A stretch of 64,000 nt of DNA from Sceloporus undulatus (taxonomy: Eukaryota; Chordata; Lepidosauria; Squamata; Phrynosomatidae), in contig NC_056523.1 in NCBI RefSeq assembly GCF_019175285.1, positions 123,930,927 to 123,994,926 of the forward strand, given 5' to 3'. The translations under genes were made by a program, and so were the position numbers. Below the pieces are notes generated by a model. That model saw only the letters and a program-made list of their open reading frames with translations, was not told the origin of the DNA and searched no databases. Positions 1-13,699 of the stretch are shown piece by piece (positions within the stretch are counted from its first letter, which is position 1; the number at the start of each line of letters is the position of its first letter).

Positions 1-99
1 CTGGATGGCCATCTCTTGGGGGTGCTTTAATTATTAGATCCTGCATGGCAGGTGGTTGGACCTTGTGGTCTCTTCCAACTCTGTGATTCTGATTCTATG
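1..99 (+). repeat. CR1 LINE 3' end
   Basis: Typical CR1 3' terminus: GG(A)TGGCC..., TTGTGGTCTCTTCCAACTCT, closing with the ATTCT-type 8-bp repeats (GATTCTGATTCTAT). Cut by the window start. Confidence 0.75.
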
Positions 100-204
100 C
101 GGCATTTTGAACCAGTGAGCTGACCACAGAGGTGGCTGCTCCTGAGGAATTACCATACAAGATGTCTGATAACCTTGGCTGAAGAGCAGGATATAAATAA
201 ATAA

Positions 205-205
<1 letters not shown>

Positions 206-247
<42 letters not shown>
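206..247. repeat. (TTA)n microsatellite
   Basis: About 14 TTA units following an ATAAATAAATAAA tail, the usual end of a retroposed element. Confidence 0.9.
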
Positions 248-248
<1 letters not shown>

Positions 249-1049
249 GAAAGTGGAGGGAAATATTATTCTTGTTACCCTTCTTGGCATCCCTACATCA
301 GTCCTAGCAAATCACTGTTGCTAGCCAGTCTAAATGCCAAAGCTATCTCCAATGTATAGAATTTACCTGTACCAGAGCAACTCCAAAGGAAGAAAAGCAG
401 CAGCTTCCATCTCCACAGGTAACTTCGTTGCTGGCAGTTCCCACACATTGCTTCCAAAACAAAATCCAAAACAAGGCTGCAAATCTTCTTTACTCTAGGT
501 AAGAAAAGAAAACTAGATCAAGAGACCCAAGAGAGTTGAAGGGAACTTTGTTCCAGAACCTCAGAGCTCTGTGGAAATACTTTCCTGCCACTCCCCAGCC
601 TCACATTCATTAGTTTAATTTCTTTTCCAGATTCCAGGATGGGAGGTTAAATGTTTCTTTGCTTTGCCCACAGCAAACATACAGAGCATGTCATCTAAAG
701 GCACATACTCAAGATCGGCAAAAACAATTTCATTACACTGTGAAGTCCTACAACCATCCTGTTGTCTCCACAATTGTCATGGTCGAGGGGAGAGAAAGCA
801 CAGGTGTCACCATCTCAGTGCATGCCAGATACTAACTGATCTAGTAACTGTAAACACAGATCATGGGGATGCTTGTCTTTCCAGAGATGCTATTATACCA
901 CACAATGCTTCCATTTTAATTACCCTGGCTTTATCCTATAGAATCCTGGGGTTTGTAGTTTGTTCAGAAGCAGGAGAGGAAGAGCTCCCTGGCTCAGGTT
1001 TCCTGAGACTCCTTCCTCCACTGCCAATCCCAAGATCCCAGGAATATTT

Positions 1050-1264
1050 TTATGATTTTTATTTATTTATTGAAGACCCTCAGAGTGGCGTACAATTATT
1101 ATTGTTTTAATTAGACGGTTCCCTGCCCTCAGGCTTACAATCTAAAGACACAACACAAAAGGAGAAGGGAATGGAAGTGGGGAAGGGGATCAGGTCCAGC
1201 AGTTCTTCTCTCCCTCTGAGGCCTAGACCAAGGCAGATGGATTGGAGGGAGGGCTCTAATAACA
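1050..1264 (-). mobile_element. L2-type retroposon 3' end (monomer family, no monomers)
   Basis: Read on the minus strand it has TTAGATTGTAAGCCTGAGGG, then the GGGAACCGTC run, then an (AATAAAT) tail. It shares its body with elements at 21.9, 42.2 and 46.0 kb, but stops before any GC-rich monomer. It abuts the palindromic MITE at 1,268. Confidence 0.65.
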
Positions 1265-1267
1265 CTA

Positions 1268-1366
1268 TGGCTGCATCCGCACTGCAGAAATAACCCAGTT
1301 TGACACCACTTTAACTGCCATGGCTCAATGCTATGGAATTTGTAGTTTGTTGTTGCACCAAAGTGC
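1268..1366. mobile_element. palindromic MITE family P, left arm
   Basis: GCTGCATCCGCACTGCAGAA and the following CAGTTTGACACCACTTTAAC block match the better copies at 18.9, 31.8, 40.1, 43.0 and 55.4 kb. Only one arm is recognisable. Confidence 0.65.
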
Positions 1367-1519
1367 CTATGATTGCGTAGTTATGTGAGAAAGAATGATA
1401 TACACGACAAAGGGGAGAAAAACTACAGCTAGCTAAAATAGCAAAATCCCCCCCAACTGCTCCAAATCTTCTGTAAACTGTTTCTACTGCTTTAGCACAA
1501 AAAACTGCCAAATTTATGC

Positions 1520-2970
1520 TACTGAACCACTTTGATCCATGTTATCTGGCCTATCAGCATAACTCTTCCCCAGCATTGGCTTCCAGTTGTTCAAGATGCC
1601 TCGGACTGATTTCCCCCCCCAAAAAATATGTCATGCACAGTTACGTGTTTGACAGCTGAGTTATGCTCTGTCCCAGTCCTCTCCCACATGCTGTACAAGT
1701 GGTGTAATTAAAGACTTTATCTCCTTCAAACTTAAATTCCCCTACAATCTTCTATCCTTCTCAGCTGCAGAGGTTGCTTTCTGGTGTTTGGCTCTGGTTT
1801 GGAGAAAGATGTGTAAGGGTTGCAGGTCTCAACAGTGTTATGTTTTTGCATTGCCCACCACAGGTAAAAACTCTGAAATCAATCTGCAAAATTCCACATT
1901 TTGGAGAGGGTGCCCCCCAAACACTTACCTTGCCTGACAGAGCTGCTCCGCTATGGTTTGTTCTAGATGCAGTTTAAGTGGAAAGTTAAACAGAAGTCAG
2001 ACAAAATGCCACAAAGTGACCCAAAGAACAGGAAGGATAGCAGCCAGCAGTTGCACGCTACTCCAGAAGATACAGAAATCACAGACAGTGCCTCCTGTTT
2101 CCACATTGGTACGGTTTCACAAACAATTAAAAAAAATTATACAGGTCAACATAAGTTACAAGTCACAAGGGAGGATGTCTGGATTAGGTGTCAGCTGTTT
2201 ATTATTAAGGGACTTTAGCAGTGGAGGAAAGGTGTCAGAGAGAGGCAAAACGCAGACACCAGCCACAGCTGCATCCAGATCTCCTTTTGACTCTTTCTCT
2301 CCTCCTGCCTCCGATTTCAACACTGTCCTACCACTAGTCACTATTTCATCACTTGTCAAAGGAGGGAGATGGTACCTTCTCTTGCCCCACCTCCCCTGCA
2401 CTAGCTAGAAAGGTCCATGGAAGCCGAAAGTCACCAAAAGAGTGACCTTCAGCCTGACAATGCCCCAGAAAATAAGAAACACAAGGCAAGGCCCTGGGTT
2501 ACCAAGGAGATGGGTGGATTTATGATTAACGCAGACAAGAGGAGGCGGCTCCTCGACAGATACCAACAGGTATGCAGAGGGCCCCCAAGCCGTGCCACAC
2601 TCGGGTCAGCATGACCTGCTGCCAACCCCCATGAAGTGAGGCTTGGAAGGGGAAATTCTAGGTAAATGGCCTGGCTTTAATGGATCACTGGTCAAGGGAT
2701 GGAGAAGGAATTTCAAAGAAACTTTCAGAGGAGGGGGCGGGAGTTGTTCTTTTACACCGCCTTCATCTGTGATACACAGGACACTGTGGTAGATTTTGAG
2801 ACAGACTCAAAGGTCTAAAAGGAAAGGCTTAAGACTCACAGAGAAGACTAGGTCACAGAAGCAAGGGGATAGCTCCATGACATGACAATGGCTATCCTCA
2901 GTTCCTCCAGACGATAAGCAAAACGCAGAGCATTGCAGCACTGTAAAGCATGGGTAGAAAACAGATTTTA
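1520..2970. other. 3' flank, nothing recognised
   Basis: Short open frames on both strands overlap one another and match no family I know. No splice-ordered exons seen. Confidence 0.5.
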
Positions 2971-2976
2971 AGAGCT

Positions 2977-3145
2977 AAGGGGCTGCAGTAGTTTGAGCAC
3001 TAGACTGGAAGATCCGGGCTGAAGTCACCACTGGGTCAGTCACTCTCAACCTGACCTACCTCATAAGGTCATTGTTAAGATGAAACAGGAATGGGGAGAA
3101 CAATGTATGCTTCTTTTAGCTCAGTGAAGAAAGAACAGATATAAA
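2977..3145 (+). repeat. tRNA-type SINE fragment
   Basis: GTAGTTTGAGCACTAGACTG resembles the B-box region of squamate tRNA SINEs, followed by CTCTCAACCTGACCTACCTC and the GGTCATTGTTAAGATGAAA-type block typical of such SINEs. Diverged. Confidence 0.5.
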
Positions 3146-6100
3146 AGTAATAAGCCAACATTGTTGGGCTGGTTCCCCCACACCCACTATGTCTGACAGT
3201 GGGTGGCTGGGATTGTTGAGAGAGTTGGAGCCCAAAAGCATTCGGAGGGCTCTGTCTTAAAAATCTAACAAATGTATTTTTGAATATATGTTCTGAATGA
3301 AGTAAAAACCACTTAAGCAGATGCATGAAACAAGCACATCAGGCAAGCAGCTCTTGGTAATTTTCCACTGGCTGGTAATAAACCCAGGCTGAAGACATTG
3401 GATAAAGCAAGGGTGGGAACCATACGGTTCTCCAAATATGGTTGGACTATAGCTCCCAGCATTCCTTACCATTTGCACAGCTAAGGCTTCTGGGATTTGC
3501 AATCAACACCATCTGCAGGGTCACATGATACCTAGTCTTGGGATAAAAGATTAAATAAGATAATATAGCAAACACTCTACTAGACTCAAATGGAGAATAG
3601 AGATTGTCATTGTCCTCTGCAGAAAGGAGTCTAAACATTTTCTTGACGATCACCTACAGCAAGTGGGAATTGGCCATGCCAAGTTACATGCTCCTTGTGG
3701 CAATCTCACTGCTTTCCAAAACTGGCCCATGTGTGCTCTGACTAGTTCTCATCCCCTCTTCATCTAGACTGTGATTCCTGTCTCCTTTACAAGCTGATAT
3801 CAGGCTTTTCTTTTGGTTCCTGGGGAGAAAATCACACATTGACTGCCCTGAAACCAGAATCTTTAAAAATGCATATGTAAAAGAAAGAAAGAAAAACTCC
3901 TGAAAACACCTCAAAATCAGCATTTCAATCTAACTTGTTTATATAATTCTGTATTAAAGTAGTAATTCTGCTTTATATTTCATCCCACACTCTCCCCTCC
4001 CATCTATTGTTCTTTCTTGTCTTTAAAAAACTTTTTGTTTTCCTAGAACTGAACACAAAAGTGTTGCGCAGTTACCTCTGGAACACATGCTTTAGGCGGA
4101 GTTCTCCTCTGTCACAATAATGTAGTCTTGAAGCATTTATCTCAGGCTGATCAAAGACAGAGAGCCAATTTTGTTTAGATCTTTACAGTTCAGTCCCACC
4201 CCATGCAGAGATTGGGCAGTCTTTCCATTCCTTCCTTACCTGAAAATCCTGCTTTTAAGCCACTTTCGCTATGCCTGATACATTTCTTGATCTGCTCCCA
4301 TCCACCTTTGATATCCACTTATCAAGCATGGAGTGGGATGGGCAGAGACTAACCCAACTTGTAGTGTACTGGCTGGAATTGTGGAGAGGCAGAACGGAAG
4401 GAAGCACACACACAGAGGCTGCTGTGTTCCAGGGAACACCCACATTTATCTAACCTAAAACAAACATGCGAGAAACACCTTAAGTCATGGGGACTTCAAA
4501 GTATTGTCAAGGGTTATTGCTTTGCCACAAAGCATTACCATGCCAATGTAAATAAATTCTCTGAAGCACCATATTTTAAATGGTCCTCCTCACTTTGGCA
4601 AAATTAAAGGCTTTAATTTAGACTGCATTCTACAGCCGTTTCTCAAAAACAAATGAGCATAGGATCTTTATACTACAACTGTTTACATGAGAAATAGCGC
4701 AGTTCAGGAGATAGCCTTACCATCCTGAGCCAGGGCCAGTGCTTCACCCCCTCCCCCCAATATCTAACAGGAATCAGAAAACAACAGTATCTCATGTTCT
4801 GCCAGGAGCTCCCATTTATGTGACTCAGCTAGGAAAAAAACAGGGGAATCTCTTGCCAGCCAACATTATCTTAGTCCAGGATTAGCTGGACCAGCAATCT
4901 GGTTGAACAGACCAGCATCTGTTACCCTAATGTAGTACACTAGGCTAAGAGACAGCACCTTAGGTGAGTTTGCTGGAATGTGAACCTAAGCCAGCAGCTA
5001 GCCACATCCCATGTCAAGACTGTAGCCGATTTCACAACCTGAATCTTCTGATAGGACTCTGATTCTTTTGGTCTAATTCACATATGACCATATTTCCAGA
5101 TGTCATATGAATGCAAAGCCTCCCTCCATAAAGAAGTGATGACTCTGAGGATAGGCTCAAGCTCCATAAACCTAAAGGTATTTCTCCACATACCATTCTA
5201 CCCAAGAGGTAGCGATACCTACCAGCACCATAATATATAATGGTGAGACAAAGTCAACTATAAAGCATCTAGTACCTCTGAGCAATAAAGTAAATGTTAA
5301 AACTGAGTAAATGAAACCTGGTAAACTTGCTAAAGGAAAATGTTATCAAGGAAAGTTTAAAATCCTGATGCAGAAGTAGATTCTAAGATCTGATGCACAT
5401 CTGCATTAGGCATACAAGGCATTCAACAGATGAAGGAACTGAACAGGGCATTTAATGTAAGCCCCTATTCAAGGGCACTGCTGCTTTGCAGCTGCCAGCA
5501 CAAGGGAAAGAACTGTGTGATCTGGACACCTGATCCTCTGTTGCCAGAACACCAGCCACATTTCCAGTGTTGCTTGACAATGGGGATGTGGGTGAGCTGG
5601 ATACAGAAGGCAGGAATATCATTTAACATGACTCAGTGCATCCACACACGTACATGTATGTGTGCACGCACGCACAGGGGTTATAAAGGATTTGAGTCGG
5701 GATAGTTGGCATCCAAATGTGTGGAAGAACATCTTGCTCACAAGTGTTGCTTATAAGCAAGATTTCAAAGAAACACTGACCATGTTCCTCAACTATGTGG
5801 CTGTGGCTGTGATATGCAATGGGGTGGCAGCAATTATTCAAAGCTGAAGCCAAGTGAAGATTTCATAAAGCAATCACTAGTAATCACAGAACTTTTAGAG
5901 TTTCTTATGGATGCTTCCTGTATTACACTTTGGAATGTATGGTATACAATTGTAGGCTTCAGCCATGATTACAGAGGAATCAAGAGAAATCGGCACCAGT
6001 TCCCATTGTTCACGATCAATAGCAAGTAACAGATGTATTCTCTAGTTTCTTGTAGAATCCATCACACTCTTTACATTTTTTCACTCTTCGATTTAGAAAC

Positions 6101-7575
6101 CTTTAATATACATCCTGCAAATGATTCATTGCTGTTGTTGTTGTTGCTGTTATTCAATAGTTGCCTGCTTTTGGTGTGTGAATGGGGGGGGGGACAAAAT
6201 TTAAATGAAAATGAAAATATAAAATAAAGTAGATACTTAGAAAATGTGCTGCTGATTTTGTTAAGTAACCCAGCACTTCTCATCTGAGAAACCACAAACA
6301 GGACACTTGACGTGTGGTTTAGCATCATACCATTTTTTAAACTAATCCCCAAAACAAGCTGGTTCATGATTTTGGTTAGGATGAAAGCCTTCTGAGAAAA
6401 GGAGACAACAACTCTAGAAATGTAAATGAACTTGGAAAATAGAAAGGCACACACACTTAGGGAAAGAAAGTTTTATTTTTAAGCTTCTATGAGGGTTTTT
6501 ACAGAGTAAAAAAAAACCTTTCAAAAGTAATGAAGAATGTAATTTAGTTTACACTACTGTAGATGTGTTTTTAAATCTAAAAGATCTACTGAAATTGGCC
6601 AGACTGACCTGGCTACTTGGAGGCAGGCAACTACTTCTGACCGGTTGTCTGGACTACAGGCAGGAAGTGAGAGTGGTGACAAAAAAAAAAAAAAAAGCAA
6701 AATCCCTATTCAGAGTCTTAGCACAGGCCAAATAATAGGCAATGGGATTCAGGAAACAAAACACACCCTGAGAGATGACTAGCAAACAAGACATGGAAAC
6801 AGGTGACCAAGAGCTGTCCTATGCTGCTGCATTAAACCTACAAGATGGGTTCATTCCCACATGATACAGAAAAGAGCATTTCACACAGATACCTGGATAC
6901 ATTCAAGGAAGTACTATTTGCCAATTAACTTTTAAAACTGAAACTACAATTGGATTTCGAAGGGAACAGATATCTGCATGTTTCCAGATTTCTCCATCTA
7001 TACAAGAAGCTGTGAGTTCAATCTAAGCAGCCAATCACACACAGACAAAGTAATCAGAGGATCCAGAGCAGTATATTGTCTGTGTTTGAAATCAATTAAA
7101 TGCAAACCACAGAACCAGAACATTCCCCTTCTCAGACAAACTCCTGTATCATTCATTTGAAGACTACTGTGCATGTTTTCCTTAGGATATGCCACTTTCA
7201 TGTAGACACAGTCTGCACTCTGTTATAACATCTTGTATGCCTGGCACATGGACCCTTTCCATATCAGTGCTGGATGCTTTTAGGAACATCCAGTGTTGGT
7301 TGGAAGAGTAAGATTGTACAAAACATTATGCTGGAGCGAAGAGACTTACCACACTCAAGTGGTTTCCTGTGTGGATAAGTAGCATGTAGACAGGCTCTTA
7401 GCAAAGAGGATCATGTTATCTGAACAGGCATTTCCAACCTCCACATCCTTCCAAGTAAATCACTGATGTACTCTGGCATAAACACCACTTACTTTTAAAA
7501 ACAGTTTAGTTTCAGTACCAATGTGGAACTAGAACCAAATAATTTTTTAAACCTTACACAATGCATACATCTACA
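3146..7575. other. 3' flank, mostly unassigned
   Basis: Fragments of 'ggactatagctcccagcatt'-type hAT MITE occur at 3,150-3,240 and 3,425-3,500, and a short CA/TG-rich tract at 5,640-5,675. Otherwise A/T-rich unique sequence without recognisable exons. Confidence 0.45.
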
Positions 7576-7777
7576 CAGTGGGCCCTCTCCCTACGCGAGG
7601 GGATCCGTTCGGGATCCACCCGCGTAAGGGAAAATCTGCCTATGCTCAAGCCCCATAGGAAATAATGGGACTCATGCATGTGGTAGAGCGCACACACCAT
7701 TGTTTTCCCTCCCCAAGAGGCTTCCGCCTAAGCTTAAAGCCGCATAAAATGCTTCTGCACATGGCGCAGGTGCACTG
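7576..7777. mobile_element. Tigger-like MITE
   Basis: About 202 bp, starting CAGTGGGCCCTC and ending GCACTG before TATA. Internal CGCGAGGGGATCCGTTC and the CCCATAGGAAATAATGGGA block are typical of pogo/Tigger-derived non-autonomous elements. Diverged copy. Confidence 0.6.
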
Positions 7778-7789
7778 TATATGGTGTTG

Positions 7790-10700
7790 TAGGTTTTGCT
7801 CTTATACATAGTTTCCTTCAGGAAAGATAATAGGAAAGAGCTTCTCTTCAAATCTGGTCACAGCTTTTTTGAGTATTAATACAGTTTCGCTGAACAGTGT
7901 CCAGAATAACACAGTCTCACTCAAATCATGAATTGTCAAAAAACAATAGGGAACAAAGCCCTAGTTTCCTGCATCTCCCCAGTCTAAAACCTGCTTTATG
8001 CTGTTCACCACTTTAAACTGCTGTAATTTCTATGTTATAATCTTGGAAGCTGTAGATTCCACTGATGTCAGGTGAAATCTACTACTATGGTAGACTTAAC
8101 AGAGAAATAATGCTCTCGTCCTACTTGAGAATTACTGAAGGATATCTGCCATCTCTCCTTCTATCTCATTTACTGGCCAACGAATGCTTAATTATCATAG
8201 CTATCTTCAGCTCTTTTATAATGCTGAATGTTCCTCTGTTCCTGATTGCAACTTTTGTAAATCAAATGTTTGAAAGAAAATCTCAAACTGATTGCTCTAA
8301 AATGAAGTATTTTCCCCCTTAAAAGTTGTGTTGATTACTGAACACAATGTTTGCTGTAAATCAGAAGTCAGAAATCAGTAGACAAGAAAAAATAATAGAG
8401 ACCAGCTTAAGGTTTTAAAGCAAATGTCATGATTCTTCGACAGAATTTGGTCAATCCATATAATTATGACTATTCCGACTTCCAGCCTTGGTCTTTCTTC
8501 TCATAGTGACTATGAACAATTTCACTTACCCCAGTAGGCTCAAAGGCCAGTAGAGCAGAAGCAGATCCACTGCTCAACCCTGTCCCCTTCTTTCCTTGTT
8601 TACAATCTACCTTTGTCTGGGTCCCTTGGACAGCAAAATAATTGCCCACCAAACCTTGGGGATTTTCAAATTTACATGGTTCCAGCACATCTCCTGCCCA
8701 CATATGGAGCACTACAAATTTTCAACTTTGGGGATTTATTTGGAAAGGAGTCTGAAGAGTGCAGCTTGAAATTAAGTCCATCTGCTCATTTCCTCCACTT
8801 TGATTAACAGTCTACTTGGCAAACACTATTACTGAAAAATACACTCTCCAAAAGAAGTCAAAAAAAGGGACATTTAAAAAAATAAATTAACACATACACA
8901 CAGTTCCCCGTGGGCAATAAATAAATGTGCACAAATGTAGCTTTGATTACTTGGAACTAACAAGAGGGAGGTTGGCTGAACAAATAAAACTGAACTGAAA
9001 CCTTCCAACTGCTCACAAGAGTATAGCATTGTCCAGGTGGATTTCAGTGGAACAAAGCTCTCAGGAGTTTCCATTGTGTAGATTCCAGTTTGACAGGCCA
9101 GCAAAATTTCAGTATTTGAGAAGATGCACATTAGCCACGAGTTTTATGTTGGCTTCAATTCAAGTCAATTTTGCTGCTGCTGTTTAATTGCTCTGTTTTC
9201 AAACCCCTCTATAAAACTTTGGATAAACCATGGCCTTTTTAATGAAAAGGCAGCAAAGTGAGAGTTTGGTGGCTATCAAAAACAAGACAAATACAAAACA
9301 AAATCAAGCAGCTGCTAAAGCTTAAGGTGTTCAGGCAATCCTGAATCAAGACAAGTGACCAGATTTACAAGTAATCCAAAATTAAAGTCCCTTTCCATAT
9401 AAGATAGAAGTTATTTCTATTTACTTTAACATGCAAATTTATAATATTTGATATATAGAGAATATAGTGAAATGCTAATGCCTACAATATAACCATCTAC
9501 CCAGCTAGTCTCTGCCTTACCTTTGGCATGTTTTTTTTTACAGTTTTGTTTATTTTAAAATCCCCCATTTGAATTGCATGCATCACACGCTGCACACATG
9601 TGCCCCACCCAAGCCCAATATCCCCACACACTTTAAGAGCAGATGTCAGGCAGGTGATTGTAAACATTTAGCCACCCAGATTAAAAATAACATTAACAAA
9701 GATTTGTTCTAAATTAATACATTAAAAAAATAATTCTAAAAATGCAATAAAACTGCATTTTTCTCAATTTTACTTGAAAAGATATCCTGTGTTTTTGAAT
9801 ATTTTAAAAAGCCTTTAATACTTTCCAAAAACTAACCTCCCTCCCACCCAAGGCTTTCCCAACCATGCAAACTAAATTTTAACCTGATTTTGAGAAAGGA
9901 AGACAGCCTTCCACATTTGGAAGTTAACCAATCTCCTAGAAAGGAAGGAGTTCTTTGGTCTTCCAGACATTTGGGACATTTCCCATAATCCTTTATTTTA
10001 TCGGCCATGGCAATTACAGGTTTTGGGAGATGAAGTCCAAAACATCCAGAGGGTCAAAGGTTCTCTCTTCACTACTGTAGAAAAAATATTATTCTTGCTT
10101 TCTCTTGAAGTCAAAAGGAAGAGGATTTTCAAGAGGCTAAGTAATCATTTTAGGACAGTGTGCAGCTGAGAGTTTCAAATTGAAAAGGCAAAAGAATACT
10201 GCATTTAAACTAATTTCTGGCAGGGAACAAATACAGCACCTCTACATTTGCTTCCCATTTACAAACTCTGTAGCAATGGTCATATCATTCTGAATCACTC
10301 ACTGAAACATATTTTTAAAAAATTTAAACCACATATTTTTGATCATGTCCCATTCCGCTTAAATAAGATACTCCTTATCTAGAATTTCATTCTTAGAGTA
10401 CTTGCATAATTTTGGCAACTGCAATTTTTTTCTAATTAAAATTCTATTATTTGTTCTAGCATTTTACAAAGCCACTGCCTTTCCTTCATCACCAATTCAT
10501 AATTATTCAAGCAGACAGACACTGCAGCCCCATTGTGACTGCACTGAAGGGCAAGACAAACTAATTCCCCTGAAATCCCTGCTGCCAGTGGCACAATTTC
10601 TGCCTTGGACGACTGGATACCAAGCCCATGTGATATAGAGAACAGTTTAGTATCTCTGCTCTTAAAATCAACATGGAGAACAGATTTTTTTTCTCCAAAT

Positions 10701-11895
10701 GTTCCAAGGTTATATGTGAAGCGTCTCTATATCTTGGAGGCTTTTGGTAGGAGTGCATGAATGAACACAACCAATGTTCTTAGTATTGGTTATTTTAAGT
10801 AACTCTTAAGTAATGTGCTGATTTACTAAAGTCCAAATTCAAAAGATTTGACTCAAAAATGTTCAAAAGCATAAATTAAAGTGTTTTTTTAAAAAAAATT
10901 GACAAAATTGTTTTCTAACAAGGGCAAAAAAGAGGCAAGTATTCACGCAGTGAGCAATTCTGCTGCTTGAAGTCCTAATCAGATGCTTTACTCAGAGAGC
11001 TGCAAAGCAGGTATCTACAAATTCTGACAAAAGTACACAACCACACAATTCACAAGTCATCTTTAAAGAGAAGAAAACTCTAATTTCTACAAGGCCAATC
11101 TCATGACTAATGGGGCTTTGGGTTTCAATTAGCATTGGGCCATCTATTTCTTTAAGAACATTTCTGCACAACCAGATGCCTCCCAACCTATCACCACTTG
11201 ACTAAGATTTACAGGAGTCTAGCAACCACTAGTGATCATCAGTGGCCTGGTCTATTTCTAACCAATTCATGCTGGTGACTACTAATACAAGTTTAAAGGA
11301 TTCTCTGTGTTAAAAGCCATGCCATTCCTTTTCTATCAGGGCAGAAATCAATTTCACAGCTAGCTGCACCCTGAAGATCTCGTGGCAACTTTGGAGGGGT
11401 AGCAGTTCCAGCCTTCATAATCATGTGTCATCCCTTCTCTGCCAACTAGCATGTTTACTTTGCCGAAGTACATTCTACAGAGTAGTAAGATGAAGCCAAG
11501 CAGGAAACCCAAAAGAACTAAAAGGACATGGCTTCTCAACTGGTTCCCAGAATAAGGTTTCTATTAACCATTTATCCCTTTCCTTACCTTCCACTACACT
11601 CTGCACGTAAACTCAATGTTCAGATCTGAACGTTGTTCTTCTCCACACGGCCCAGTTCCACTCCCACCTAGCACATATTCTTCTTCAACCTGAATCTGGA
11701 CTCTCATCTTTCTTTCTTCAAGATCTCTTTGCTCTTCACCTTCCCCAACATCCCGTTATCCAGAAAATTTCATTTCCCTACCAAAACAATACATGCACAG
11801 GACTCTGAACTTGACTGATTAATAATCTACTTTCCAAGATAAATTCCCCAACTGGACAGTAAAATGAAGAGCAACTTTTATACAGTAAAAACTGG
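7790..11895. other. 3' flank, nothing gene-like
   Basis: A/T-rich sequence with short runs of A or T. A weak copy of the 'tccaaaacatccagagg' hAT MITE lies at 9,955-10,065. No host exon or RNA gene recognised. Confidence 0.45.
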
Positions 11896-11900
11896 CAGGT

Positions 11901-12166
11901 GAGTGACAGTGATGTTTACCACACTATACTCTTATAGTGCTACTATTCCACTTTGACTGCTCTAGCTGCCTCCTGTTGCATTCTGGTATTGGCAGTTTTA
12001 AGGAGGGGTATTTAGAATTCTCAGGCAGAGAACTTCTCTGCCTGAGCATTCTAAATATCCCTCCTTAAAACTGCAAATCCCAGAATGCAACAGGAGGCAG
12101 CTAGAGCAGTCAAAGTGGAATAGTAGCACTATAAGAGTATAATGTGATAAACACCAGTGTGTCACC
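11901..12166. mobile_element. long near-perfect palindromic MITE
   Basis: Two arms of about 130 bp in inverted orientation, meeting near 12,030 with almost no loop. Shared arm blocks include ACTCTTATAGTGCTACTATT, TGACTGCTCTAGCTGCCTCC and CTCAGGCAGAGAA. The arms differ at only a few positions, so it is young or kept alike by conversion. It shares CAGAATGCAACAGG with no other copy in this window. Confidence 0.75.
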
Positions 12167-13699
12167 AAGATAGCTAGTCTCTGTATTTAACATAAACACT
12201 GAAATTTCTATGACAACCCTACTAAAGCATTCTCCTGCGACCAGTCTTCATCAAGGGCTACCCAGTGTACTCTGAATTTCACATCAAATTTGTTAGCTTC
12301 TTCCTCATGTCTTACAATACAGGTATTCATTGCATCTGACCCATCCCTTCTTAAACCTAAAATACTGTATTTTGCCACTAACAGTGCTCTTCTCGTCATT
12401 TTATGGAAAGAGGCTGCACCCCTCTCTATATTCTTCCCAACACAATCACAATTGAAAAAATCATCTTTGTAGATTTAGTGTATTAGAAATTTGGAGTTAG
12501 GGGTCTACAGTGACTCCTAACTAATTTAGTGGAGGAACTGCAGTGTAAGATAATCAAGATTAGTGTGCCAAATGGAGGGGACAGCAACAGCCCCACTTTT
12601 GTTCCTGGCTTTTTAAACTATGCATTAATCAAGCCAGAAAAATACAATCTGGACTGAGCTATAATGCCTTTGGAAGATTTTTTCAGATGCTGGGAATTTT
12701 AGGAAGACATTGCAGTTAACTATTGTTCACAGAGGAGAAGTACAATATGAACATTTTTAAAGGAATTCATCTTGGAAGGTAAGCATCTCTAAAACAGACT
12801 GTCTGCCTAGTACTATACTTTTAAACATTCTTAGGACAACATATAACTCGGCTTCTTCTATTTCATTAAAAAAAAACAACACACAAATATTCCTTCCTTG
12901 CTTCAACATAGCTTGTATCCACCTTAATCTTAAACCTCCTACCTCCACTCTCTGCATTTATTTTCTCCAGCTCTTCATTTCTTATCCTCACCCATACAAA
13001 CGATCTCTATAAAACTTGCTTCATACTGTTTCCTTCTTGACACAGATCCACTTGCCTTGTAAAGTCTGTGTGTAAGACAAATGGCCTTTCAACACATTCT
13101 GAAAAAAGGCTGCCATGTAAGCAATCACTACTCAGGCCATTGCATAAATTTGCAACCATTACCCAATCCATATAAATTGAGGGCCCCCAGCTTTCATTAT
13201 AAGAACTCTGTCTCTTCGGTATCTGACATTCTTTGCCAAGCATCTGGCCAGTTCTGAAAATCCTAATAGCCACACATTCTACACAGATATTCCTCCAAGG
13301 CATGCACGTTTAACCACTCAATCCACAGCTCCGCCACAGTCTGACTGACATTTTGGATTCTCACTCCTAAGTGATCTTCAAGTAATTTCTGAGCATGGGT
13401 TAGTTCCCCCCATGTGGACATCAATGGAAAATCTTTTTTCTCTTTCCTGCCTATCTGGAGAGAGAGAGGGAGGAGCATAACTCAAACTACAGAAGGTAGG
13501 ACCCTTATCTACTGAGAAACCTGCTCCTTCTTACACTAATTCTACCAGTGAACATATCTATTTTTTGCTGCTCCATTTTAGGAAACGCAAATGCTCATTT
13601 TGGAAAAGGTCAGAATACAGATAAATTTTTAAATACATATTATGTCATCTCAAGAGAGTGGCACTAGGTAAATATTCTTGGATCATCAATGACTCCAGA

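Noticed and set aside
12208-12399. 63-codon minus-strand frame
   Set aside because: No recognisable domain, no splice context, and no repeat match; probably chance.
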